Of a DNA stretch of 10,952 nt, positions 1-7,037 are shown in pieces. The DNA lies in the NCBI GenBank assembly GCA_015489285.1, contig WGAA01000020.1:1-10952 (forward strand). Reading direction: 5' to 3'. Every line of letters begins with the position of its first letter. Position 1 is the first letter of the stretch. A program made the position numbers and the translations under genes. The DNA is from Anaerolineae bacterium. Lineage in GTDB: Bacteria; Chloroflexota; Anaerolineae; JAADDB01. The notes under the pieces were generated by a model. That model saw only the letters and a list, made by a program, of their open reading frames with translations, ran no database searches and was not told where the DNA came from.

Positions 1-1235
1 ACCCGGGACAGATCCCGCCCAACCCCGTCACCCCGCAACCCACCCCCAAGGCCGCTCATCTCCCCATTGCCTCCCGGGTGAACATCCTCCTCGTGGGCAT
101 CGACAAGCGCCCGCAGGAACAGGGGCCGCCCCGCACGGACACCATCATCCTCCTCTCCGTGGACATGAAGCACGGGGACACGGCCATGATCTCCATTCCC
201 CGGGACCTGTGGGTGGAGATTGCGCCCTACCACATTCACGCCAAAATCAACCAGGCCTATGCCATAGGGACGTTGCGGAAATACCCGGGGGGCGGCATGG
301 CCCTCCTCAAGAACACCGTCGCCCAACTCACCGGATATCCCGTCCACTACTACGCGATGGTGGACTTCAACGGCTTTCGGAAGCTCATCGACCTCATCGG
401 GGGCATCGAAGTCTGCGTCCCCAAGACCATCCACGACGAGCAGTTTCCCACGGACAATTACGGCGTGGAGACGCTGCACATCGAGGCCGGCTGTCAGCAC
501 ATGGACGGGGAACTGGCCCTCAAGTACGCGCGCACCCGCCATGCGGATAGTGACTACGGCCGCGCCCGCCGACAACAACAAGTCATCCTGGCCGCTCGTG
601 ACAAAATCCTGCAAGCCCGGATGCTGCCCACCCTCCTCATGCGGGCGCCGCAAATCCTGCGCAACCTCTCCGGGTCCCTGGAGACGGATATCCCCATCGA
701 CCGCCTGGTGACGCTGGCCCGCATCGCCTCCAAGATCTCTCCCGACCAGATCCGGCGGGAAGTCATCGACAACCGCTACGGCGAGGAGACGTACGCGGCC
801 AACGGCGCCTGGATCCTCAAACCCGACATGGAGAAATTGCGCCCCCTCTTCGACAGCATGTTGGCCCCTCAGACGCCCACGGATGAGGTCAAAGCCCTGC
901 GCAAGCTGATGAAACAGCGCCCCGCTCCCGACCTTTCCGTCCGCGCGGAGGACGCGGCCATCGTCGTCCTCGACGGGTCGGGGCGGCCGGATAGCGCCGT
1001 CCGGGTGGCCCAATGGCTCCTGAAGCAGGGATTCCGCGTCACCCGCGTGGGGCTCATCCCCTCCCACACCTACGCGCACACCCTCCTCCTGGTGCGCACA
1101 CAGCGCCCGGCCACCCAAAAACGTCTCCTCTCCCTCCTGCGCGTTCGACCGGAAAACGTCCTCACAGGAAAGGCGTTTCTGGGGGACGCGGACATGGAGA
1201 TCATCATCGGTCGGGATATGTCCCTGCCCCGGTGA
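1..1235 (+). CDS. LCP (LytR-CpsA-Psr) family envelope polymer transferase with LytR_C domain, 5'-partial
   Basis: The family moves undecaprenyl-linked polymers (teichoic acid, capsule or other glycopolymer) onto the cell wall outside the membrane. The frame is open to the left edge (first full codon at 3), so the start and the expected N-terminal membrane anchor lie outside the window. The first ~25 visible residues are a Pro-rich linker. The GTG at 78 is the Val of the first domain strand (VNILLVGIDKR), not a true start. Counting from 78, the LCP domain shows RTDT (19-22), SIPRDLWVEI (39-48), KINQAY, the YYAMVDFNGF...LIGGIEV stretch, and ALKYARTRHADSDYGRARR. These include the Arg/Asp residues that bind the pyrophosphate lipid in the family. 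After a helical linker, a LytR_C-like domain begins near residue 290 (IVVLDGSGRPDSAVRVAQWL). It stops with TGA at 1233. The UROD-like gene begins 17 nt later. The family call is firm; the substrate is unknown. Confidence 0.93.
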   Translation, partial: PGQIPPNPVTPQPTPKAAHLPIASRVNILLVGIDKRPQEQGPPRTDTIILLSVDMKHGDTAMISIPRDLWVEIAPYHIHAKINQAYAIGTLRKYPGGGMALLKNTVAQLTGYPVHYYAMVDFNGFRKLIDLIGGIEVCVPKTIHDEQFPTDNYGVETLHIEAGCQHMDGELALKYARTRHADSDYGRARRQQQVILAARDKILQARMLPTLLMRAPQILRNLSGSLETDIPIDRLVTLARIASKISPDQIRREVIDNRYGEETYAANGAWILKPDMEKLRPLFDSMLAPQTPTDEVKALRKLMKQRPAPDLSVRAEDAAIVVLDGSGRPDSAVRVAQWLLKQGFRVTRVGLIPSHTYAHTLLLVRTQRPATQKRLLSLLRVRPENVLTGKAFLGDADMEIIIGRDMSLPR

Positions 1236-1252
1236 GCCCGAGGATGGGGCAG

Positions 1253-2008
1253 ATGAAGGAACGCGTGCGCTGGGAACGAGCATTGCGTGGACAGAGCGTC
1301 GACCGTCCCCCTGTGACGTTGTGGCAACACCGGCCGGGGGACGAGGATAGGGCGACGGCCCTGGCCGCGGCCGCGCTTCACTTCCAGCACTTATACCACT
1401 GGGATGCCCTCATCCTGCCCGCTCGGGCCCCCGGGACGATGGACGTGGAGGAGGCCGTCCGGGCCGTAAGCCTGGTCCGCCGGGGCATCGGCCCCGCCCT
1501 TCCCCTCATCCAGGTCCTCCACGGCCTCCGGACTCAAGGCGACGCCCCGTCGCGGCAGGACCTCCCCCGTGCCGTCGAGGCGATCCGCCACCGGGTGGAA
1601 GCCCTGTTCCGGGCGGGGATCGACGGCATCCTCTACGTGCTCGAAGGGGCGGACGAGGCGTCCCTCCGGGAGGCCCACAGGGAGATACTGGATGCGGCCC
1701 ACGCCCGTGGGTACGTGCTCCTCCACGTGCACGGCCCACTACGCGATCCCGCATGGGTCGAAACCCTCCCCGTCCACGCGGTGGGATGGCATGGGGCACC
1801 GGACGGGGGCGAGGGGCTTACCCTCCCGCGGATGGGCGGGATTTCCCCCCAACGCCTGGCGACGGCTTCCCCCGCGGAGATCGTGCAAACGATCCAACAG
1901 GCCATGCGCCGATACGGTCGGGCCCTTATCGTCACCGCGTCCTGCGCGGTCCCTGTGGACGTGCCCGCGGTGAACCTTCGGGCCTTGCGAGCTGCTGTAG
2001 AACTGTAA
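1253..2008 (+). CDS. Uroporphyrinogen decarboxylase (UROD/methyltransferase) superfamily protein, short
   Basis: A 251-aa protein. The N-terminus (KERVRWERALRGQSVDRPPV) matches the opening of UROD-fold proteins. The middle has AGIDGILYVLEGADE (121-135) and LLHVHGP (156-162) followed by LPVHAVGWHG (172-181), the usual core strands. The end (LIVTASCAVPVDVPAVNLRALRAAV) matches the last strand and helix of the superfamily. True HemE enzymes are around 340 aa and start with an LRQAGRY-type substrate-binding motif. That motif is absent here and the barrel is shortened, so heme synthesis is unlikely. Other superfamily members are corrinoid methyltransferases, or unassigned. I chose ATG 1253 because GAGG (1240-1243) lies 9 nt upstream and the protein then begins at the family N-terminus; ATG 1244 is possible. 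It sits 17 nt after the LCP gene and abuts the DUF2723 gene, so co-transcription is likely. Function is not assigned. Confidence 0.85.
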   Translation: MKERVRWERALRGQSVDRPPVTLWQHRPGDEDRATALAAAALHFQHLYHWDALILPARAPGTMDVEEAVRAVSLVRRGIGPALPLIQVLHGLRTQGDAPSRQDLPRAVEAIRHRVEALFRAGIDGILYVLEGADEASLREAHREILDAAHARGYVLLHVHGPLRDPAWVETLPVHAVGWHGAPDGGEGLTLPRMGGISPQRLATASPAEIVQTIQQAMRRYGRALIVTASCAVPVDVPAVNLRALRAAVEL

Positions 2009-2019
2009 GGAGGATATGG

Positions 2020-3981
2020 GTGGTGGAGAGAGTCGCGGATCGAGAGCGCAGTCCGATACATACCCCGGGTCAGGCCTGGCGTATTGGGATCGGGGTGCTA
2101 TTGCTGGCCCTGGCCCTGTACCTCTGGACGTTGGATTCGGGCATTGCGGCCTATGAGCTGGTCGGGGGGGATTTGATTACCCACCAGTACGCGCAGGTTC
2201 AGGCGCGCTTCAGCAACGCGCCCGGCTATCCTCTGTACACGATGGGGGGATGGCTGTGGTTCCACGGCTTGCGCCCCCTTCTCGGTCGGGTGGCCAATCC
2301 GGTGCAGATCCTCTCCCTGTATTCCACCTTCTGGGCGCTGATTGCCCTGGCCCTCCTCTACACCCTGATGCTCCGGGTGACCCGACGGAACGCGATCATC
2401 AGCGCCCTGTTGACCCTGGCATACGCGGTGACCTACTTCTTCTGGTATTACGCGGTGACGACGGAGCAGTACGCGTCGGCCGTGGCCCATACCCTGGCCA
2501 TCGTCCTGGTCGCCTTCGCCTGGGAACGAGCGGTCGAGGAAGGGGATGAGAAACGGGCGGACCGGCTCCTCTTGCTCCTCGCCTTCCTCCTGGGGTTGGG
2601 GCTGGCCCACATGGTCACCGTGCTGGTCATCGGTCCCCCCGTCGTCTGGTTCGTGTGGCGGACGGATCCCCGGGTGTGGAAACGCTGGCGCCTCCTCCTC
2701 AAGGCGGCCCTCCTCGCCGCGCTCCCCCTGCTTGCCTACACCTACGTGTACATCCGCGGGGCCCAGCACCCCGAATGGCGGGGGGAGGGCTCCTGGCCGA
2801 ACACCCTGTCCTGGTTTCTCTACTTCCTTAGCACGCCCCAGGGACGGGGGGAGTTGACGTGGAGCCTGGGGGGCTTCACGGACCTCTTTCCCTCCCTCAT
2901 CTGGCGGGAACTCACCTGGCCCGTCCTCATCCTCGGGCTGGTGGGCATCCGCTGGTTGGGGAAACGCCGCGCCATCCTCTTCTACAGCACCCTTCTCCTC
3001 TACTTCATCCTCTGTTACATCGACCGATACGGCAATTGGTTCCAGGTCATCATGCCCGCGTACCCCCTGATCTTCCTGGGGTTGGCCGCGCTGGCCCAAG
3101 GGGTGTGGGATGCCGTGGAGGCGTATCCCCGTTCTGCCGCGCAGACCGCACGCGGGGTTTTGGCCCTGGCCCTCTTCCTCCTCGTCGTGAACCGCTTCGT
3201 GGTGAACTACGCCCGGGCGGACCAGAGTCATCGGCCCATAGATACGGGGTTGGACCCGGGTTGGCGGTTGTTGGCCGATGAGCCGGCTCCCCACGCGGCC
3301 ATCTTCGGCGTGGTGGAGGAGAAGCTGGCCCTGGATTATATCACCGTGATCTGGGGGTACCGGCCGGATGTGCGCGCGGTGGGCCTGGAGGAGGCGAAAC
3401 GGATCCTCGAGGAGGATAGCCGACCTCTGTACGTGAGCACGCAGGCCGCTCCCCTGTTCTTCGAGGAGATGAAGACGCCCGTCCGGGTCGCGTCCGCGGG
3501 CCTGTACCTCCTGCGGGTGGGAAGACGCCTCCCGCCGCTCTACGCGCCCCCCGAAAGCGCCCATCCCCTGGACATCTACTTCGGCAACCAGGTCCGACTC
3601 GTCGGCTACGAGCTCCACCGGCCCCCGAAGGACATCCCCGTGCGGCTGCCCTGGCGGTTGACCCTGTACTGGCAGGCTCTGAAGCGCCAGCAGGTGGACT
3701 GGTCCGTGTCGGTACGTCCCACGCGTAAGGGGGAGTTCATCTACGTGGATGGAAGCCTGGTCCAGAGCGACCACGCCCACCCGGCCCACGGGTATCGTCC
3801 CACCAGCTCCTGGCAGCCCCTGGAGGTCGTGCGGGACGATTACCCCATTCCCGCGGATCCCCGACTTCGTTTCGACGGCATCACCGTCGTCCTCTACAGG
3901 TCCCTGGGCGACGGGCGTTTCGAGAACCTGGGTATCGGGACCTTCCCGGTGAATCCGCCGCCGGAGGAGAAGCGCCCCTAG
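2020..3981 (+). CDS. DUF2723 family multi-pass membrane protein (GT-C glycosyltransferase-like) with C-terminal beta domain
   Basis: A 653-aa protein. It starts at GTG 2020 (or GTG 2023), with AAGGAGG at 2007-2013 placed 6 nt upstream and overlapping the TAA of the UROD-like gene, which suggests translational coupling. TM1 is about residues 20-36. It is followed by LDSG (38-41) and APGYPLY (67-73), which correspond to the DSGE...HPPGYPLY signature of DUF2723, a family related to GT-C/TMEM260-type O-mannosyltransferases that use lipid-linked sugars on the outer face. About ten hydrophobic segments follow, to near residue 410. A soluble region follows. The last ~130 residues form a beta-rich domain with LVGYELH, LTLYWQA and PTSSWQP...VVRDDYPI, a pattern that recurs at the C-terminus of membrane glycosyltransferases from Chloroflexota. 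Proximity to the LCP gene supports a role in surface glycan or glycoprotein assembly, but donor and acceptor cannot be read from the sequence. Confidence 0.88.
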   Translation: MVERVADRERSPIHTPGQAWRIGIGVLLLALALYLWTLDSGIAAYELVGGDLITHQYAQVQARFSNAPGYPLYTMGGWLWFHGLRPLLGRVANPVQILSLYSTFWALIALALLYTLMLRVTRRNAIISALLTLAYAVTYFFWYYAVTTEQYASAVAHTLAIVLVAFAWERAVEEGDEKRADRLLLLLAFLLGLGLAHMVTVLVIGPPVVWFVWRTDPRVWKRWRLLLKAALLAALPLLAYTYVYIRGAQHPEWRGEGSWPNTLSWFLYFLSTPQGRGELTWSLGGFTDLFPSLIWRELTWPVLILGLVGIRWLGKRRAILFYSTLLLYFILCYIDRYGNWFQVIMPAYPLIFLGLAALAQGVWDAVEAYPRSAAQTARGVLALALFLLVVNRFVVNYARADQSHRPIDTGLDPGWRLLADEPAPHAAIFGVVEEKLALDYITVIWGYRPDVRAVGLEEAKRILEEDSRPLYVSTQAAPLFFEEMKTPVRVASAGLYLLRVGRRLPPLYAPPESAHPLDIYFGNQVRLVGYELHRPPKDIPVRLPWRLTLYWQALKRQQVDWSVSVRPTRKGEFIYVDGSLVQSDHAHPAHGYRPTSSWQPLEVVRDDYPIPADPRLRFDGITVVLYRSLGDGRFENLGIGTFPVNPPPEEKRP

Positions 3982-4011
3982 GCCGCGGAAGGGGTGGCGT
4001 GGGGGCAACGG

Positions 4012-4461
4012 TCAGGGAAGCAACGCGTCCAACTTGTCGACGAACGCGTTGAGGCGGTCGAGCCACCCCGCGGGACGGGGTGTCCGAGGAAGGTCACGGC
4101 CGGTCCGCCGACGGTTCTTTTTTGCCGAAGATGTTGTGTTTGTGATAGGATTCTCCACAGGAATGTTATGCCGCCTGAGGAGGTAACTGGCCCACGCTGC
4201 TTGCCGTTTAGGTACACTGATCATCATCGTATTCAGGTGAACCAGTAAACCCCACGTTTTCACACCGTGCCGTTCCAGCAGACGTTTGACATCATTGGCG
4301 CTGACACCGTCCAGAAGATCCCAGCGGATGAGAAAGGTGTACCCGGGTCCGTAATGGGTTCGGTAGTACAGGCCCTGAAGGATCCCCCAAAGGGGGGTGA
4401 TGAGGTCGAAACTGCCCAGGATGTTCAACCCCTTGCCGATGGCGTTGTAGAGCGAGAACAT
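4012..4461 (-). CDS. Hypothetical protein, 149 aa, basic C-terminal tail
   Basis: I do not recognise this family with certainty. I chose ATG 4461 because the minus strand carries AAGGAGGG about 5 nt upstream; the in-frame ATG at 4497 lacks a comparable site. Residues 1-33 (MFSLYNAIGKGLNILGSFDL start) are amphipathic to hydrophobic and could lie at a membrane. Residues 38-105 look like a compact alpha/beta domain with YGPGYTFLIRWDLLDG (37-52), VKRLLERHGVKTWGLLVHLN (58-77) and ISVPKRQAAWASYLLRRHNI (81-100), predicted strand-helix-strand-helix. The tail (about 106-135) is Lys/Arg/Pro-rich and likely disordered, ending in a short amphipathic helix. It is convergent with the DUF2723 gene (30 nt between stops) and divergent from the small membrane-protein gene at 4689. 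A real gene is likely from the ribosome-binding site and balanced composition; function is unknown. Confidence 0.7.
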   Translation of the reverse strand: MFSLYNAIGKGLNILGSFDLITPLWGILQGLYYRTHYGPGYTFLIRWDLLDGVSANDVKRLLERHGVKTWGLLVHLNTMMISVPKRQAAWASYLLRRHNIPVENPITNTTSSAKKNRRRTGRDLPRTPRPAGWLDRLNAFVDKLDALLP

Positions 4462-4688
4462 AGCACCCTCCTTCCCTGTTCGGGGACACCGTGACAACGT
4501 GAGACGTTGTGTTGGACTCTTGAGAACCGGGAAGTCCGGGAAGGGTTCGAGAGTCCGGCCGGGTCGCCCGTCGGACGATGTGGTCCGACGGGGGCGTGAT
4601 CTGGCAGCCTGAAATAGAACGCGTGATCTATTTTAGCTCCTATCGCCGATGGGGGCAAATGGGTGTTGCCCGCATGAGGAGCCCGGTC
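4462..4688. promoter_or_regulatory. Divergent intergenic region with five consecutive inverted repeats
   Basis: This 227-bp spacer separates the two divergent small genes and should hold both promoters and leaders. Five inverted repeats follow one another. (1) ACAACGT 4494-4500 with ACGTTGT 4504-4510, loop GAG. (2) GGACTCT 4514-4520 with AGAGTCC 4550-4556, enclosing GAACC 4524-4528 with GGTTC 4544-4548. (3) CCCGTCGGAC 4567-4576 with GTCCGACGGG 4583-4592, a perfect 10 bp. (4) AAATAGA 4612-4618 with TCTATTT 4627-4633. (5) GGGCAA 4653-4658 with TTGCCC 4666-4671, just before the GAGGAG ribosome-binding site at 4676-4681. I see no convincing -35/-10 pair. Role (operators, leader RNA structure or terminators) is not assigned. 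Confidence 0.6.
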
Positions 4689-4946
4689 ATGGTCGGTGGG
4701 TGTACTTGCGAGCGGTGTTTTTGGGTGGGATTCATCGTGGCGTTGATCATGGGGTTCAGCGCGCAACGCGCGGTTCGGGAGTGGCGAAGGGCCACATCGC
4801 CCACCCGACCGCAACTGGTGATGCTGCACACGACCCGTTCTCCCCTCCAGGTCTTCTTCGATGCGGTCCTTGGGTGTTTCTTCTTCATCTTCTGGACCGG
4901 GGTGGCGCTTCTGGGGTTGGCTATTTTCATCCACTACGTGATGTAA
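4689..4946 (+). CDS. Small two-helix membrane protein with CxCxxC motif, 85 aa
   Basis: I do not recognise the family. I chose ATG 4689 because GAGGAG (4676-4681) lies 7 nt upstream; the longer in-frame starts at 4578 and 4674 have no good site and would put the inverted repeats inside the gene. The protein starts MVGGCTCERC, placing a CxCxxC motif (Cys5, Cys7, Cys10) just before a short hydrophobic segment (about 11-23). A basic stretch (RAVREWRRATSPTRP, 27-41) suggests a cytoplasmic loop, and a long Phe-rich membrane helix runs from about 55 to 81. The cysteines could bind a metal or form disulfides; this is conjecture. It is divergent from the 149-aa gene and is followed directly by the repeat region. 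Coding status rests on the ribosome-binding site and the clear membrane pattern. Confidence 0.6.
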   Translation: MVGGCTCERCFWVGFIVALIMGFSAQRAVREWRRATSPTRPQLVMLHTTRSPLQVFFDAVLGCFFFIFWTGVALLGLAIFIHYVM

Positions 4947-5513
4947 ATGGGGTAACGAGTGACGAGTAACGAGTAATCGGATGGTGTGGGAAGACAACGA
5001 TTAACGATTGACGATTAACGATTAAAAGGATTGGCGTGAAGACGGCGTTGTCCCTGCAGCGCCAACGTTCATAACAAGTAACGGAGTAACGAGTAATCGG
5101 ATGGCGTGAAGACGAGGTTGTCCCTACAAAGCCAACTTCTCTTTGAGTTACGTATTACGCATCACGCATTACATCGTCAGGCCACGTTGCACCTGCAGCG
5201 CCGACCTTCTCACCGCCGCCTGACGCATGACGTGTGACGCATGACGACCGACGACCGACCAATGACGAACGAAAGGAAGGCGTGGAAACAAGGTCGACCT
5301 TACGGCGCCAACCCTCACCCCCAAATCACGCATTACGAATCACGCATTACGTCATCAGGCTAAGTCGCGCCTGCTGTGCCGACGTTCTCACCAGCGCCTG
5401 ACGCATTGACGCATGACGAATGACGTTACGCATCACGCATCACGTCATCAAGGCAAGATGCACCTGCAGAGCCGACTTTCTCACCGGCCCCTGACGCCTG
5501 ACGTGTGACGAAT
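4947..5513. repeat. Non-coding region of degenerate 7-nt repeats interleaved with six copies of a ~25-30-nt core
   Basis: No gene is supported here. Two kinds of repeat alternate. Runs with a 7-nt period built on ACG occur at 4953-4980 (TAACGAG, TGACGAG, TAACGAG, TAATCGG), 4997-5024 (ACGATTA x3 with ACGATTG), about 5151-5172 (ACGCATT/ACGCATC types), 5221-5272 (TGACGCA, TGACGTG, CGACGAC types), about 5328-5350, 5400-5445 and 5491-5513. Between them lies a core of the form GTTGnnCCTGCAGCGCC followed by rACnTTCTCACC, at 5047-5070, 5117-5141, 5186-5214, 5292-5320, 5363-5392 and 5456-5485. Copies 1, 2 and 4 are preceded by GGCGTG(A/G)A; copies 3, 5 and 6 by TCATCAGGC-like sequence. Copies 3 and 5 are bounded by inverted repeats (CGTCAGGC 5175-5182 with GCCTGACG 5218-5225; TCAGGC 5355-5360 with GCCTGA 5396-5401). 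It lies between the 3' ends of the small membrane gene and the gcv operon. Confidence 0.85.
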
Positions 5514-5521
5514 CAGGACAT

Positions 5522-5560
5522 CCCAGACTTCCGAAGCCTCGCGGACTTCGGAAGTCTGGG
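5522..5560 (-). terminator. Perfect 15-bp hairpin at the end of the gcv operon (probable terminator)
   Basis: CCCAGACTTCCGAAG (5522-5536) and CTTCGGAAGTCTGGG (5546-5560) are perfect complements separated by 9 nt. The hairpin begins 13 nt beyond the gcvPB stop, where an operon terminator belongs. On the minus strand the sequence after the stem is not a U-run (ATGTCCTGATT), so it may stop transcription with Rho, or act as an mRNA 3'-end stabiliser, rather than as a canonical intrinsic terminator. Being symmetrical, it could also work on transcripts entering from the left. Confidence 0.65.
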
Positions 5561-5573
5561 CCAGGGACAGGAC

Positions 5574-7037
5574 TTATTCCATGCCCGGCACGTCTTTGAG
5601 TTTGGGATACCGCGCGGCCCGGACTTCGTCCAGTCGGCGCACGGGCGCCTCGTGCGGGGCCGTCTTCAGAAGTTCCGGTTGGGTCCGGGCTTCCTCCGCT
5701 ATCCGCTCCAGCGCCTCCGCGAAGGCATCCAGCGTCTGCTTGCTCTCCGTCTCCGTCGGCTCGATCATGAGGGCCTCGGGGACGATGAGGGGGAAGTACA
5801 TGGTCGGGGGATGGAAGCCGTAGTCGATGAGACGCTTGGCGATGTCCAGGGCCCGTACATCCTCCGCGCCCTCGATTTTGCCCTGGGCCACGAACTCGTG
5901 CATGCAGGTGCGGAATCCGTAGGGCACGGGGTAGGTCTTCTTCACCAGGGCCTGGAGGTAGTTGGCGTTGAGCACCGCGTTCTCCGCGACCTCCCGTAAC
6001 CCCTGGGCCCCCAACATGCGGATGTAGGTGTAGGCCTTGACCATGACACCGAAGTTCCCCCAGAAGGCTTTGACCCGCCCAATGGAGTGTTCCGGCATCT
6101 TCCAGATGTAGTGGACGTGATCGTCATGCTCCTCCACGTCCACGATGGGACCGGGCAGGTAGGGGGCCAGCTCTTCGGTGCAGACGACGGGACCGGAGCC
6201 GGGGCCGCCCCCGCCGTGGGGGGTGCTGAAGGTCTTGTGCAGGTTGATGTGCATGACGTCGAACCCCAGGTCCGCGGGTTTGGTGATGCCCAGGAGCGCG
6301 TTGAGGTTGGCTCCGTCCCCGTACATGAGCCCTCCGGCCTCGTGAACCAGGTGGGTGAGTTCGAGGAGGTGTTCGTCGAAGAGGCCCAGGGTGTTGGGGT
6401 TGGTGAGCATGAAGCCCAGGACGGTATCGTCCAGGTGCTTCTTCAACTCGTTCAGGTCCACGTTGCCCCGCTTGTCACTGGGGATTTCCACGACCTGAAG
6501 CCCGCTCATGGTGGTCGTTGCCGGGTTGGTGCCGTGAGCGCTGTCGGGGACGAGGACTTTGGTGCGGTGGGGTTCTCCCCGTCCTTCGTGGATGAGTTTG
6601 CGCATCATGAGGACGCCTGTGAGCTCCCCGTGGGCTCCGGCCGCGGGCTGGAGGGTGGTCGCGGCGAAGCCGGTGATCTCGGCCAGGTAGGTCTGGAGTT
6701 CGTACATGAGCTGCATGGCCCCCTGGACGGTGGCAGGATCTTGCAGGGGGTGGATCTTGGTGAATCCCGGCAGGCGGGCCGCGACTTCGTTGACTTTAGG
6801 GTTGTACTTCATGGTGCAGGATCCCAGGGGGTAGAACCCCAGGTCCACGCCGAAGTTCTTCTGGGAGAGGCGCACGAAGTGGCGCACCAGGTCGACTTCC
6901 GCCACCTCGGGCAGGAGCAAGCGGTCCCGAAGGAACTCCTCGGGGATGTCGCTTTCGGGCACGTCGAGCTCCGGTAAGGTATATCCCCGTCGTCCCGGGG
7001 ATGAGATTTCGTAAATCGTCGGTTCGGGTCCTCGCAT
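5574..7037 (-). CDS. gcvPB: Glycine dehydrogenase (decarboxylating) subunit 2
   Basis: PLP-dependent half of the two-subunit P protein. With GcvPA it decarboxylates glycine and passes the aminomethyl group to the lipoyl arm of GcvH in the cytoplasm. 487 aa from ATG 7037, chosen because GGAGG (7044-7048) lies 6 nt upstream; the longer frame from 7097 lacks this. Landmarks: an N-terminal extension with SSPGRRGYTLPELDVPE (12-28), LGFYPLGSCTMKYNPK (66-81), LQPAAGAHGELTG (129-141), DSAHGTNPATTTMSG (165-179), TNPNTLGLFD (212-221), YGDGAN (239-244, with Asp241 expected to contact the PLP ring nitrogen) and NLHKTFSTPHGGGGPGSGP (265-283), where Lys268 is the expected Schiff-base lysine. Length and motifs are complete. 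It is last in the operon, 121 nt after gcvPA. Confidence 0.97.
   Translation of the reverse strand: MRGPEPTIYEISSPGRRGYTLPELDVPESDIPEEFLRDRLLLPEVAEVDLVRHFVRLSQKNFGVDLGFYPLGSCTMKYNPKVNEVAARLPGFTKIHPLQDPATVQGAMQLMYELQTYLAEITGFAATTLQPAAGAHGELTGVLMMRKLIHEGRGEPHRTKVLVPDSAHGTNPATTTMSGLQVVEIPSDKRGNVDLNELKKHLDDTVLGFMLTNPNTLGLFDEHLLELTHLVHEAGGLMYGDGANLNALLGITKPADLGFDVMHINLHKTFSTPHGGGGPGSGPVVCTEELAPYLPGPIVDVEEHDDHVHYIWKMPEHSIGRVKAFWGNFGVMVKAYTYIRMLGAQGLREVAENAVLNANYLQALVKKTYPVPYGFRTCMHEFVAQGKIEGAEDVRALDIAKRLIDYGFHPPTMYFPLIVPEALMIEPTETESKQTLDAFAEALERIAEEARTQPELLKTAPHEAPVRRLDEVRAARYPKLKDVPGME

Noticed and set aside
3965..4005. Possible bidirectional terminator between the convergent genes
   Set aside because: Only a 5-bp CCCCT/AGGGG pair can be found, with no U-run on either side, so it is not supported.
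2098..4008. 636-codon open frame on the minus strand opposite the DUF2723 gene
   Set aside because: It is rich in Gly, Pro, Gln, Glu and Arg without domain structure, has no ribosome-binding site, and mirrors a clearly real membrane-protein gene. It is a GC-rich antisense shadow.
4425..4997. 190-codon minus-strand frame across the inverted-repeat region
   Set aside because: It overlaps the start of the 149-aa gene and the whole membrane-protein gene, has no ribosome-binding site, and is rich in His, Pro and Arg with no domain.
4947..5513. CRISPR array
   Set aside because: The repeated cores are diverged, spacing is irregular (69-106), and the sequence between cores is itself repetitive rather than unique spacers. 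No cas gene is nearby.
6087..6977. 296-codon open frame on the plus strand opposite gcvPB
   Set aside because: Antisense shadow of a certain gene with biased composition.
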